The notes under the pieces were generated by a model. The model searched no databases. It had not been told where the DNA came from and saw only the letters and a program-made list of their open reading frames with translations. Both the position numbers and the translations under genes were made by a program. Positions 52,591 through 61,568 of a stretch of DNA of 64,000 nt are shown piece after piece; the first letter of the stretch is position 1; every line of letters starts with the position of its first letter. The DNA comes from Rhizobium phaseoli (GTDB lineage Bacteria > Pseudomonadota > Alphaproteobacteria > Rhizobiales > Rhizobiaceae): contig NZ_ML133569.1 in the NCBI RefSeq assembly GCF_003985125.1, positions 186,001 to 250,000 of the forward strand, given 5' to 3'.

Positions 52591-54369
52591 ATGATGACAC
52601 TTCTGATCATTGCTTATCTCGGAGGCGTGCTGACCATCCTCAGCCCATGCATCCTGCCCATCCTCCCCTTCGTTTTCGCCCGCGCCGGACAGCCGTTCAT
52701 AAGGAGCACGCTGCCGATGCTGGCCGGTATGGCCGCGACCTTCGCGCTGGTCGCTACCCTTGCCGCCGTCGGCGGCAGCTGGGCCATTCGCGCCAACGAA
52801 TACGGCCGCCTCGCCGCCATCGTCATGCTCGCGCTCTTCGGTGCGAGCCTGCTTTCGCCGCGCTTTGCAAGCACGCTTGCCCGGCCGATCGTCGACCTCG
52901 GCAACAACCTCGTGAATGCGAACAGCGCTGGCCGCGCCGCGCCGACGGTTAGGAGCGCCCTCATTCTCGGCGTCGCCACAGGCCTCCTCTGGGCGCCCTG
53001 CGCCGGGCCGATCCTCGGCCTCGTCCTGACGGGCGCGGCATTGCAGGGCGCCAATCTGCAGACCACCTTCCTCCTGATCGCCTATGCCGCCGGTGCTGCG
53101 ACCTCTCTAGCCGTCGCCCTGCTCCTCGGCGGCAAAATCTTCGCCTCCATGAAACGCTCGCTCGGCTTCGGCGATCGCATTCGCCAGCTTCTCGGCGCCG
53201 CTGTTCTCGCCGGCGTTGCCGTCATTGCGCTCGGTCTCGACACCAGCCTGCTGGCGCGCCTTTCCTATGCCAGCACCGCATCGTTGGAAAAGGCCGTGCT
53301 GGACAGGCTGCATGCCAAACCCCTCGGCGGCGCGCCCTCCGAGTTGGCAAGCAGCGACGCGACGATCGTCGCCGCCGATGCGAAGAAGCCCTTCCGCAGT
53401 GATCTGCCCGTGGAAGGTTATGCGCCTTCGCTCGACGGCGCGGTCGAATGGCTGAATTCGAAGCCTCTGACCAAGGAGCAATTGCAGGGCAAGGTGGTGC
53501 TCGTCGACTTCTGGACCTATTCCTGCATCAACTGCATCCGCACGATTCCCTATGTCAGGGCCTGGGCTGAAAAATACGCCGATCAGGGCCTCGTCGTTAT
53601 CGGCGTCCACGCTCCGGAATTTGCCTTCGAGAAGAAGATCGACAATGTCCGGAAGGCGCTCAGTGACTTCCAGATCGGCTACCCCGTTGCGATCGACAAT
53701 GATTACAAAATCTGGTGCGCCTTCGAAAACAGCTACTGGCCGGCCGCCTATCTGATCGATGCCAAGGGCCAGATCCGCTATCACCATTTCGGCGAAGGCA
53801 ATTACGGCAGGACCGAAGAAGCCATCCAGGATCTGCTGCATGAGGCCGGCAGCCAAATGACGGCCGCAGCTCCCGTCGCACCGGTCGCCAGGGGCGTGGA
53901 AGCCGCTCCCGACCTCGGCAATATCCGCTCCGGCGAGACCTATCTCGGCTATGGGCAGGCGGAGAATTTCGAGTCGCCCGAAGGGCTGCAGGCCGATACG
54001 TCCGAGACCTATTCGATCGCGGCGCCCGGCCTCAATGCATGGGGTCTCTCGGGCACCTGGACCGTCGGCAAGGACCAGGCGACACTCGATCAGCCGGGGG
54101 GCGCGATCGCCTATCGCTTCAGCGCCCGCGACCTGCATCTCGTTCTCGGACCCGCCGCGAGCGCCAGACCGATCCGCTTCCAGGTAACGATCGACGGCAA
54201 GCCGCCAGGACCCGATCACGGCTCCGACGTCGATGCCGACGGCAACGGCACGGTGACTGCGACGAGGCTTTATCAGCTTGTCCGCCAGTCCGGCACCGTC
54301 GCAGCCCGCACCTTCGAAGTCCGCTTCCTCGATCCCGGCGTCCAGGCCTACGCCTTCACCTTCGGCTGA
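52591..54369 (+). CDS. DipZ-like thiol-disulfide interchange protein (CcdA + TlpA + C-terminal module)
   Basis: A 592-residue fusion. Residues 1-220 are a CcdA/DsbD-type membrane domain with the electron-relay cysteines in SPCILPILPF and APCAGPILG. Residues about 310-440 form a periplasmic thioredoxin-like domain with the redox motif CINC (FWTYSCINCIRT). The C-terminal 150 residues are a beta-rich module typical of DipZ. It moves reducing power across the membrane to periplasmic targets. AAAGGA 4-5 bases before the ATG at 52591 defines the start. Confidence 0.9.
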   Translation: MMTLLIIAYLGGVLTILSPCILPILPFVFARAGQPFIRSTLPMLAGMAATFALVATLAAVGGSWAIRANEYGRLAAIVMLALFGASLLSPRFASTLARPIVDLGNNLVNANSAGRAAPTVRSALILGVATGLLWAPCAGPILGLVLTGAALQGANLQTTFLLIAYAAGAATSLAVALLLGGKIFASMKRSLGFGDRIRQLLGAAVLAGVAVIALGLDTSLLARLSYASTASLEKAVLDRLHAKPLGGAPSELASSDATIVAADAKKPFRSDLPVEGYAPSLDGAVEWLNSKPLTKEQLQGKVVLVDFWTYSCINCIRTIPYVRAWAEKYADQGLVVIGVHAPEFAFEKKIDNVRKALSDFQIGYPVAIDNDYKIWCAFENSYWPAAYLIDAKGQIRYHHFGEGNYGRTEEAIQDLLHEAGSQMTAAAPVAPVARGVEAAPDLGNIRSGETYLGYGQAENFESPEGLQADTSETYSIAAPGLNAWGLSGTWTVGKDQATLDQPGGAIAYRFSARDLHLVLGPAASARPIRFQVTIDGKPPGPDHGSDVDADGNGTVTATRLYQLVRQSGTVAARTFEVRFLDPGVQAYAFTFG

Positions 54370-54423
54370 ACCCGAGACGGTTCCGGATCCCGATCTTCAA
54401 CATCGACCACAAGGAGTAACCTC

Positions 54424-55182
54424 ATGAACAAGCATCTGACTTTCATTGCTGCCCTTGCCTTCGCCACTGCCGGAATCGCATTCGCGGCCGAGGCTGCCGC
54501 CGTCAAGAACATCGTGATCGTCCACGGCGCACTGGCCGATGGCTCGGGCTGGCGCAAGGCGACCGAGATCCTCGAAAAGCGCGGCTTCAACGTCACCATC
54601 GTCCAGGAGCCCCTCACCTCGCTCGACGACGATGTGGCGGCGACGAAGCGGGTTCTTGACCTGCAGGAAGGACCGACGCTCCTCGTCGGCCACAGCTACG
54701 GCGGCATGGTCATCACCGAAGCCGGCAACGATCCGGGTGTCGCCGGCCTCGTCTATGTCGCGGCTTTTCAGCCCGACAAGGGCGAAAGCCTGCTGAGCCT
54801 CGCCAGTTCGAAGCCGGCCGGCAGCATGGACATCAAGGAAACAAGGGACGGAAAATATCTCTATCTCGACCCTGGCGCCTTCGCGGCTGACTTTGCGGCC
54901 GACCTTCCAAAAGCCGAGGCCGACTTCCTGGCAAAGTCACAAGTCTTCGCCGCGAAACAGGCCTTCGCGGCCAAGATCGCAGAGCCGGCATGGCGGACGA
55001 AGCCGAGCTGGTCGATCGTTGCCACCGGGGATCGCGCCATCAATCCCGACCTCGAGCGCGAGATGGCGAAACGAGCCGGTAGCAACGTGACCGAGATCAA
55101 GGCCAGTCACGCCGTCTTCGCATCCCAACCGAAAAAAGTCGCCGGCGTCATCGAAAAGGCAGCGAAGAAGGTCGGCGAGTAA
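54424..55182 (+). CDS. exported alpha/beta hydrolase
   Basis: A 252-residue hydrolase: Sec signal peptide (MNKHLTFIAALAFATAGIAF, cleavage near AEA), IVIVHGALADGSGW, nucleophile elbow GHSYGGMV, Asp in VATGDRAIN and His in KASHAVFAS. It resembles periplasmic or secreted esterase-like salicylate-esterase/MenH-related hydrolases that often follow redox genes in rhizobia. Substrate unknown. It follows the DipZ-like gene by 54 bases on the same strand, so it is probably co-regulated. Confidence 0.85.
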   Translation: MNKHLTFIAALAFATAGIAFAAEAAAVKNIVIVHGALADGSGWRKATEILEKRGFNVTIVQEPLTSLDDDVAATKRVLDLQEGPTLLVGHSYGGMVITEAGNDPGVAGLVYVAAFQPDKGESLLSLASSKPAGSMDIKETRDGKYLYLDPGAFAADFAADLPKAEADFLAKSQVFAAKQAFAAKIAEPAWRTKPSWSIVATGDRAINPDLEREMAKRAGSNVTEIKASHAVFASQPKKVAGVIEKAAKKVGE

Positions 55183-55226
55183 AGCCTCGACTCTCGTCTC
55201 CCCTGCGGGAGAAGAGGGAGAAAGCC

Positions 55227-55260
55227 AGTTGCCCCTCTCCACGAATGGAGAGGGGCAACT
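55227..55260. terminator. bidirectional hairpin between convergent genes
   Basis: A perfect 14-bp stem AGTTGCCCCTCTCC / GGAGAGGGGCAACT with a 6-base loop, between the hydrolase and OmpA stops. T runs are short on both strands, so it may be a palindromic repeat used as a terminator. The flanking TCTCCCCTGCGGGAGAAGAG is another small hairpin of the rhizobial family. Confidence 0.6.
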
Positions 55261-55264
55261 GTAT

Positions 55265-57433
55265 TTACTGGTTGGCGGCGACCGGGCGCACCAGCGGCGT
55301 GACGCGGCGGATGGTGACGCGGCGGTTTTCCTGTTCGGGACCTGCCGTATTCACCTTCAGGTACCGCTCGCCATAACCCTGCGTCGCCATGTTTTCCGGC
55401 GGGATGCCGTAGACGTCGGAGAGCACGTTAGCGACCGATTCCGCGCGCTGGTCGGAAAGAACCAGGTTGCTCTGATCGCTGCCGACCGCATCCGTGTGAC
55501 CCTCGATCAGGAAGGTCTCGCTCGGATCCTTCTTCAGCACCTGGTTGATCGCGTCGGCAACCTTGCGCAGGGTGCGCGCCTGGGCCATCGGGATCTCGGC
55601 GCTGCCGGTCGCGAAGGTGATCGTGTCGAGGTCGATGCGGCGCACCTTGTCGCGGATACGGGCCGAATACTTCACCTCGTCAAGCGAATAGACACGCTCC
55701 ACCGGCTCGACGGGCGGCTCGCTCAGGAATTCGTAGTAGTCCCGGTCCGGGTCGCTGCGTGTGTCGACGATGTAATCGCTAAGCGGCACGCGCAACCGCA
55801 TTGGCGGCAGATCGGCGCCCGGATCCTCGAAATAGCCGCGGTCCGGATCTTCGTAGAGATCGGGCGAATAGTAGAGGACGGATTCGCGCCCGCGGGCGTC
55901 GACGCGCGACCGCTGGATAATATCGCCGTAGCGGTTGCGGATCGTCACGATGCGGTAGCCCTCCGGCCGTGTGATCGTCTCGCGATAACGACTGTCGGGC
56001 AACTCTTCATAGATCGGCCGTTCGCCGTCGCGCAGGAACCGTCTGTCGTCGTCGCTGCGCACGATCACCTGATTGTTGTACTGGATGATCACGCGATTGT
56101 CGTCGGTTTGGTCGTCAACGCGGGCGCCCTCGGGACGGACGAATCGCGGCCGTTCCTCCAGTCTGGTGCCCTTCTCGCTGGTCACCGCCTCGAGCTTGAT
56201 CGGCGCCGGCGCCTTGCCGGCGGTCGCCGCCTGGGCATCGGCATCCGAGATCGGCACCTTCACCTCCTGGCTCTCGGCGCGCACTTTGTCGCGGTCGCGG
56301 CGGCCTTCGCGGCCCTTGCTGCGGTCTGCATCCTTGTCGCTGTCGAGCACGGCAGCACCATTCTCGACCGGCAGCACGACGGTCTCGTTGCTCTTGGCCG
56401 GATCCGCGGCGATCTTCTTGCGGCGCTCCAGTTCCTCGGGAGAAACCTTTTCCGGTGCCGGAAGCGCCTGCTCTACCTGCTGACTACCGCCGGCATCCGG
56501 CGCAGGCTGGGCGGTGTCGGTGCTGGGCGCGGTCGTCGGTGCTGCGGCAGGCTTTTCGGCCGTGCCCTCCTTAGGCTTTTCGACGGGCGCGGCCTCAGGT
56601 GCGGCTGCCTTGTCTTCGGCCGGCTTGTCCGCCGGCGCTGTCGCCTCGCCCTTTGCCGGCTTCTTCTCGGCCGGCGCCTCGGCTGCGGGTTTTGTCTCGG
56701 GTTTTGCTTCGGGCTTGGCCTGATTCTCGGCCGGCGTCACGGCCTCGGGCGCAGCCGGCTGGGCTTCCTTTTCGGCCTTGCCCTTGCCTTTGTCCTTACC
56801 TTGGGCCTTCTCCTGTCGCTGCTTGCCCTCCGGCTTGGTCTCAGGCTCAGCCTGCTCCACCTGCGGCTGAGCTTCCTTGGCGGCCGGCTGCTGTTCGGGC
56901 TCCGGCTGAGCCTCCGGCTCGGCCTGCTGCGCCTGAGGCTTCTTGGGCTTTTTCGGCTTTTCCTGCGTTACGGGCTGCTGCGGCTCTTCCTGCTGCGGCT
57001 GGGCCTCAGGCTTTACCTCGGGCTCAGCCTCCTTCTTGGCCTTGCGCTCGGGTTTGCTTTCGGCCTTTGGTGCGGGCTCCTCCCGGGGCGCTTCGGCCTT
57101 CGGCGCTTCAGGTTCTGCCTTCGGCTCGGGTGCCGGCGCCTCCTTCGGCTCGGCTTTCTTCGGCTTTTCGGCAGGTTCTTGCTTGGGCTGCTCGGCTGCC
57201 GGCGCCTGTTCGGCCGGAGCCTCCTTCTTTTCCTTACGCTTCTTCTTCAGCAGTTCCTCGTCCGACGGCGCGTCCTGCGCCACTTCGAAACTGCCCTGCT
57301 CCGCCTGCTGCACGGCCGCGGCCGGCGCCGCGACGTCGCGGACGGCAGCCATCGTCGTGGCGGGCTGGAGAGCCAGCGATAGGGAAAGCAGCGGAAAAGC
57401 GGCACTCGCAAACAAAGTTGATTTCTTGCCCAT
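55265..57433 (-). CDS. OmpA-family outer membrane protein with long K/E/P/A-rich linker
   Basis: A 722-residue protein. It has a signal peptide (about 1-28), then about 300 residues of low-complexity Glu, Pro, Ala, Lys and Gln repeats, a charged middle region with RYRETITRPEGYRI, and a C-terminal OmpA/peptidoglycan-binding domain. The last contains ITFATGSAEIPM, EGHTDAVGSDQSNLVLSDQRA, and TQGYGERY with the conserved Asp and Arg that bind diaminopimelate. It anchors the outer membrane to peptidoglycan (family knowledge). The linker would cross the periplasm. It is single, with a hairpin downstream. Confidence 0.88.
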   Translation of the reverse strand: MGKKSTLFASAAFPLLSLSLALQPATTMAAVRDVAAPAAAVQQAEQGSFEVAQDAPSDEELLKKKRKEKKEAPAEQAPAAEQPKQEPAEKPKKAEPKEAPAPEPKAEPEAPKAEAPREEPAPKAESKPERKAKKEAEPEVKPEAQPQQEEPQQPVTQEKPKKPKKPQAQQAEPEAQPEPEQQPAAKEAQPQVEQAEPETKPEGKQRQEKAQGKDKGKGKAEKEAQPAAPEAVTPAENQAKPEAKPETKPAAEAPAEKKPAKGEATAPADKPAEDKAAAPEAAPVEKPKEGTAEKPAAAPTTAPSTDTAQPAPDAGGSQQVEQALPAPEKVSPEELERRKKIAADPAKSNETVVLPVENGAAVLDSDKDADRSKGREGRRDRDKVRAESQEVKVPISDADAQAATAGKAPAPIKLEAVTSEKGTRLEERPRFVRPEGARVDDQTDDNRVIIQYNNQVIVRSDDDRRFLRDGERPIYEELPDSRYRETITRPEGYRIVTIRNRYGDIIQRSRVDARGRESVLYYSPDLYEDPDRGYFEDPGADLPPMRLRVPLSDYIVDTRSDPDRDYYEFLSEPPVEPVERVYSLDEVKYSARIRDKVRRIDLDTITFATGSAEIPMAQARTLRKVADAINQVLKKDPSETFLIEGHTDAVGSDQSNLVLSDQRAESVANVLSDVYGIPPENMATQGYGERYLKVNTAGPEQENRRVTIRRVTPLVRPVAANQ

Positions 57434-57764
57434 CGGGTTTCCTCGATCCTGTTTGAGCTTCCTGAAGGCCGACAGGCCTTGCTCCGCCCCTAGCTTCGCA
57501 ATGAGGCGAAACGGCGAACTGGCAAAGCGCCAAGCCGCCGATTTGTTCCCGTTCTAGGAAGCCCTGGATTAACCTCCCGTGAATGTTGCAGTCTGCTTTC
57601 GTTCATCTCGCCTGTTATTTGCACCGCACAATTGCGCGGGAATTTCTGTTGCAATTCCATGAAAAAAAGTCTGATTATCGCCGCAAGGCGGTGTCGACAC
57701 CGTTGAATTGCGCCCGCGAGTCCAAGAGAAAAACCGACAGCGGCCACCAACAGAGAGGATCCTC
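57434..57764. other. 331-bp divergent promoter region, OmpA / amino acid SBP
   Basis: No supported gene. It contains the 14-base palindrome at 57689 and a repeated AATTGCGC (about 57630 and 57707). Upstream of the binding protein the sequence from about 57600 to 57680 is AT-richer and probably contains its promoter. Confidence 0.5.
57689..57702. promoter_or_regulatory. 14-bp palindrome CGGTGTCGACACCG
   Basis: A perfect palindrome 62 bases before the amino acid binding-protein start codon. It fits a dimeric regulator site; no regulator is assigned. Confidence 0.4.
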
Positions 57765-58538
57765 ATGTTTAATTCCACCCGTATCTTCGCGGCAGCCTCG
57801 ATCGCGGCAATGTCGCTCTTTGCCGGCTCGGCCATGGCCGATGGCGAAAAATACGTGATCGGCACCGATTCGACCTATCCGCCCTTCGAATTCGTCGATG
57901 CCAGCGGGACCATCCAGGGCTTCGACATCGATATCACCAAGGCGCTCTGTGCCGAGATGAAAGCTGAATGCAGCTTCGTCAGCACCGATTGGGACGGCAT
58001 CATTCCGGCGCTCAACGCCAAGAAATTCGACATGATCGTTTCTTCCATGTCGATTACGCCGGAACGCCTGAAGCTCGTCGACTTCTCCAACAAGTACTAC
58101 AACACGCCGCCGGCCATCGCCGTACCCAAGGACTCCAAGATCACTGACGTTGCTGGCCTCAAGGGCAAGGTGATCGGCGCCCAGACCTCGACGACGCACG
58201 CCAACTACGCCGAGAAGCACCTGGCCGACACCGAACTGAAGCTCTATCCGACCGCTGACGAATACAAGCTCGACGTTTCCAGCGGCCGTGTCGATGCCGT
58301 CATCGACGACGTCGTCGTTCTCTCCGAATGGGTCAAGTCCGACGCCGGCGCCTGCTGCAAGATCCTGACGACCCTGCCGGTCGACAAGGAAATCAACGGC
58401 AACGGCGCGGGGATTGCCATCCGCAAGGGCGATCCGCTCAAGGAAAAGCTGAACACTGCCATCGCAGCGATCCGCGCCAGCGGCGAGTATAAGAAGATCC
58501 AGGACAAGTACTTCGACTTCGACGTTTACGGCGAATGA
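57765..58538 (+). CDS. polar amino acid ABC transporter, periplasmic binding protein
   Basis: A 257-residue type II binding protein of the lysine/arginine/ornithine and octopine family. Sec signal peptide FAAASIAAMSLFAGSAMA, then GTDSTYPPFEFVDASG, FDIDITKALC, DGIIPALNAKKFDMIVSSMS and DAVIDDVVVL. Two cysteines near ACCKIL are unusual. GAGAGGA precedes the ATG at 57765; the longer frame is rejected. It heads the amino acid importer operon. Confidence 0.9.
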   Translation: MFNSTRIFAAASIAAMSLFAGSAMADGEKYVIGTDSTYPPFEFVDASGTIQGFDIDITKALCAEMKAECSFVSTDWDGIIPALNAKKFDMIVSSMSITPERLKLVDFSNKYYNTPPAIAVPKDSKITDVAGLKGKVIGAQTSTTHANYAEKHLADTELKLYPTADEYKLDVSSGRVDAVIDDVVVLSEWVKSDAGACCKILTTLPVDKEINGNGAGIAIRKGDPLKEKLNTAIAAIRASGEYKKIQDKYFDFDVYGE

Positions 58539-58565
58539 GAAATTCGGTATCTGGCCGATGAAGCG

Positions 58566-58601
58566 AATGGCGGGAGGCTTGCTCTTCCGCCATTTTTGTT
58601 T
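58566..58601 (+). terminator. intra-operon terminator/attenuator after the binding protein
   Basis: Stem AATGGCGG...CCGCCATT followed by TTTTGTTT, between the binding-protein and permease genes. Partial termination here would make binding protein in excess over permease, as known in many ABC operons. Confidence 0.75.
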
Positions 58602-58651
58602 GACAACGGTGACAAGATCAAAACGGCAAAAGCCGTGAGGGGAATTCACGC

Positions 58652-59458
58652 ATGGGCGGATTATTTTCCGCGCTAGGCTCCTTCTGGAGCTCACTTGTGC
58701 ACATTTTCGATCCGCTGTGCGGACCCGTCGGCATCTTCACCTGGTTTGGTCAGTCGACGATTCTTGCCTGCGGCGATACCGGCTGGGGCGACGAAATCGC
58801 CCTTGGCTTGCAGGTGACCGTTTCGGTGGCGATCGTCACCCTGCCGATCGGCCTAGCCATCGGTTTCCTCGTGGCACTGGGTCAGCAGTCCGAGGAAAAG
58901 CCGCTGCGGCTGGCCGCTGGCATCTACACCACGATCTTCCGCGGCCTGCCCGAGCTTTTGACGCTCTTCATCATCTATTACGGCATGCAGATGCTGATCC
59001 AGTCCCTTCTGGAGCTTGCCGGTTATGTCGGCCCCCCGATCGAGATCAACGCTTTTCTCGCCGGCGTGATCGCGCTCTCGGTCGTCTTCTCCGCCTACTG
59101 TTCGGAAGTGTTGCTCTCGGCTTTTCGCGCCATACCAAAGGGCCAGTATGAGGCGGGAGACTCACTCGGCTTGCATCGCGGCCGCACGCTGCGGCTCATC
59201 ATCCTGCCGCAGCTTGTGCGAATTGCACTGCCCGGCCTGACGAACCTGTGGATGGTGCTGCTGAAGGACACGTCCTATGTCTCGATTATCAGCCTTGCCG
59301 ACATCCTGCGCCAGACGAGCGTCGCCGTGCGGGTGACCAAGGAACCCTTCTTCTTCTACGGCATCGCTTGCTGTCTCTATCTGGTGCTCGCCATCCTCTC
59401 TTCGTTCCTGCTTGTCCATATCGACCGTTGGGCCAAGCGGTCGGAGGTGCGCCGATGA
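58652..59458 (+). CDS. polar amino acid ABC permease (HisQ/OccQ-like)
   Basis: A 268-residue inner-membrane permease, about five to six helices. The EAA-loop reads YEAGDSLGLHRGRTLRLIIL, and the family block SAYCSEVLLSAFRAIPKGQY precedes it. It overlaps the next permease by 4 bases (ATGA). With it, it should form the heterodimeric channel. Confidence 0.92.
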   Translation: MGGLFSALGSFWSSLVHIFDPLCGPVGIFTWFGQSTILACGDTGWGDEIALGLQVTVSVAIVTLPIGLAIGFLVALGQQSEEKPLRLAAGIYTTIFRGLPELLTLFIIYYGMQMLIQSLLELAGYVGPPIEINAFLAGVIALSVVFSAYCSEVLLSAFRAIPKGQYEAGDSLGLHRGRTLRLIILPQLVRIALPGLTNLWMVLLKDTSYVSIISLADILRQTSVAVRVTKEPFFFYGIACCLYLVLAILSSFLLVHIDRWAKRSEVRR

Positions 59459-60285
59459 GCTATGCCGAAACATTGATCCCGCCGCAGCCCGCACCCCGCG
59501 AGGTGAGAAAGCCGATGACTGCGGCCCGTCTCAGCGGCTACATCCTCGTCACGTTCTGGGCGCTGCTCGCCGCGCTGCTGCTCTTCACCGTCGTCAATGG
59601 CTGGGATCCCGACAAGTTCACCCGCTATGGGCCACGTTATCTACACGGTCTGTGGATCACTCTCAGCCTCGTCGCCATCTCTGTCGTCTGCGGCGCCGTA
59701 CTCTCGCTGCCGCTCGCCATGGCGCGCCTGTCGAAGAATCGCGTGCTCAACTGGCTCGCCTACGGCTATATCTATTTCTTCCGCGGCACGCCGCTGCTTG
59801 CCCAGCTATTCCTTGTCTATTATGGCCTCGGCGTATTCCGGCCACAGCTCGAAGCCGTCGGCATCTGGTGGTTCTTCCGCGATGCCTGGTATTGCGGTCT
59901 CTTCGCCATGACCATCAATACCGCCGCTTATCAAGCGGAAATCCTGCGCGGCGCAATCGAGAGCGTGCCGCACGGCCAGCACGAGGCGGCAGCCGCCCTC
60001 GGCATCCATAAGGTCATCGCTTTCCGCAAGATTGTCCTGCCGCAGGCCTTTATCGTCGCGCTGCGCCCCTATGGCAATGAAATCATCCTGCTGATCAAGG
60101 GTTCGGCGGTCGTCGCCATCATCACCGTGCTCGATTTGATGGGCGAAACCCGCTACGCCTTCTCGCGCACGTTTGACTACCAGACTTACCTGTGGGCGGC
60201 GATCTTCTATCTCACCATCGTCGAGGCGTTGCGCCATCTCTGGGCGTGGATCGAGCGTCGGCTGACCCGTCATCTCAAGCGCTGA
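59455..60285 (+). CDS. polar amino acid ABC permease (HisM/OccM-like)
   Basis: A 276-residue partner permease with EAA-loop EAAAALGIHKVIAFRKIVLP and NTAAYQAEILRGAIESVPHG. The ATG overlaps the stop of the preceding permease. No ATP-binding subunit gene follows: the next gene is usg on the same strand. So the ATPase must be encoded elsewhere or shared with another importer. Confidence 0.92.
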   Translation: MSYAETLIPPQPAPREVRKPMTAARLSGYILVTFWALLAALLLFTVVNGWDPDKFTRYGPRYLHGLWITLSLVAISVVCGAVLSLPLAMARLSKNRVLNWLAYGYIYFFRGTPLLAQLFLVYYGLGVFRPQLEAVGIWWFFRDAWYCGLFAMTINTAAYQAEILRGAIESVPHGQHEAAAALGIHKVIAFRKIVLPQAFIVALRPYGNEIILLIKGSAVVAIITVLDLMGETRYAFSRTFDYQTYLWAAIFYLTIVEALRHLWAWIERRLTRHLKR

Positions 60286-60291
60286 TGGCGC

Positions 60292-60319
60292 TGGCAGCAC
60301 TCTCGGAGCCGTGCTGCCA
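60292..60319 (+). terminator. hairpin after the amino acid importer operon
   Basis: Stem TGGCAGCAC / GTGCTGCCA with a 10-base loop, 7 bases after the last stop codon. No T run, so termination is uncertain. Confidence 0.45.
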
Positions 60320-60448
60320 AGCCATTGATATTAAAAATAAATTGTCCTTTTCTGAAGTATCTGTAAAGTTTCCGTTAACCACTCGCATGTTTCCATATCA
60401 CGTAGCGCTAATAAGCGTGCGAGTGGGAACGAGAAGAAGCGGAATAAA

Positions 60449-60715
60449 ATGCACACGGACATGGAAAGACAATTGCAAGGTTACGGCCTGACGACCGCCC
60501 AGATCCTCTACCGCCTGCCGGACCACCCGACGATCCTGCAGACCTACGTCTGGCAGGATTACGATCTCGCCCCGGATTTTCCCGAGATGCGCGGCTTTCT
60601 GAAATTCTGGCAGGAGAAGCTCGACGGACCGCTGCATTCTGTGCGCTACGTCCACCGCAAGCTAATCTCGGCAACCGAATGGCGCGCGCTGAAGGGTGAG
60701 TTCATCCTGCACTGA
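60449..60715 (+). CDS. usg: Usg family protein
   Basis: An 88-residue protein matching the short alphaproteobacterial Usg family: LQGYGLTTAQILYRLPDHPT, WQDYDLAPDFPEM, FLKFWQEKLDGPLHSVRYVH. Function unresolved; it was named from its position upstream of a semialdehyde dehydrogenase-like gene in enterics. GCGGAATAAA precedes the ATG at 60449; a second Met (60461) is possible. Its stop codon and that of the convergent DUF2270 gene abut at TGATCA. Confidence 0.85.
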   Translation: MHTDMERQLQGYGLTTAQILYRLPDHPTILQTYVWQDYDLAPDFPEMRGFLKFWQEKLDGPLHSVRYVHRKLISATEWRALKGEFILH

Positions 60716-61438
60716 TCAGACATGCGCTTCGCCATGGCCGAATTCGCCCTCGTCACGATCGGGACGCAGTGCGAAATAGAGCATGCCGAGATAGAAGGCG
60801 ACGACCCCAGCAATGACTGCAAGGCCGGGAATGGGCCCAAGCACGGCATTGTCGATAACATAAGCCCATGAATGCGCCTGCAGCGCCGGCGTGCCCTCTG
60901 TCTGCAATTTCGGCGTCGAGATCTTCAGGCACCAGGCAAGCAGCAGGATGAAATACATCCAGCCGTAATTGCGCTTGAGACGGCGATGCATCGCCTCGCC
61001 ATAACTGAGAAGAAAGCGCGGATGGCGAAGGCTGCCGGCGATCACCGCGGCCCATTCGCTGCCGCTATTGGGGTCGGGCGCCAGAATCTGCGCGAAATAA
61101 CAGCGCTCGATCTGGCGGATGCGGGCGCGGTATATGTCGAAAAAGCGGTAGCGCCGCGCCTCGATCATCAGAAGCAGCGTGATCAGCATCATTCCGAACA
61201 GCAGCACGCCGTGATGCGAGGTCGGAGTCGACAGCGATACCGAGAGCAGCGCCGCCACCACGGTGATCGCCCAGTTGGATGTCCGGTCGATGCGGTCGCG
61301 CCAGCTTGTCATTCTCCCCAGTTCGCCACGGTAATAGTGTGTGAGCGAGGTGGTGATCTCGCTCAACGTGCCAGGCAGCAGCACCCGCGCGCCCTCTCCT
61401 TCACTTGCCGGCGGCATCCTGTCTTGCTCCATATCCAT
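60716..61438 (-). CDS. DUF2270 integral membrane protein
   Basis: A 240-residue membrane protein with four hydrophobic segments (NWAITVVAALLSVSLSTPTS, HGVLLFGMMLITLLLMIEA, WMYFILLLAWCLKIS, and GPIPGLAVIAGVVAFYLGML). The family block ALTHYYRGELGRM... is visible as TSLTHYYRGELGRMTSWRDR. DUF2270 function is unknown. The start at 61438 (MDMEQDRMPPA) is first in frame. Confidence 0.8.
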   Translation of the reverse strand: MDMEQDRMPPASEGEGARVLLPGTLSEITTSLTHYYRGELGRMTSWRDRIDRTSNWAITVVAALLSVSLSTPTSHHGVLLFGMMLITLLLMIEARRYRFFDIYRARIRQIERCYFAQILAPDPNSGSEWAAVIAGSLRHPRFLLSYGEAMHRRLKRNYGWMYFILLLAWCLKISTPKLQTEGTPALQAHSWAYVIDNAVLGPIPGLAVIAGVVAFYLGMLYFALRPDRDEGEFGHGEAHV

Positions 61439-61568
61439 GGCTTTCCTCCTTTCGTCTTTTTGGCGCAGATCTTGGCGCGTTTAACTATTCTGCGCCTGCA
61501 CGCCCGCCATTGCAAAACATCGAAAGCGGCCTTAGACGCTTGCCTGAAACAAGAGGATATGGACCGCG

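Noticed and set aside
55229-57382. 717-codon plus-strand open frame opposite the OmpA gene
   Set aside because: The OmpA frame on the minus strand has a signal peptide, known domain and start context; the antisense frame is an Arg/Leu/Gly-rich product of the low-complexity codon bias.
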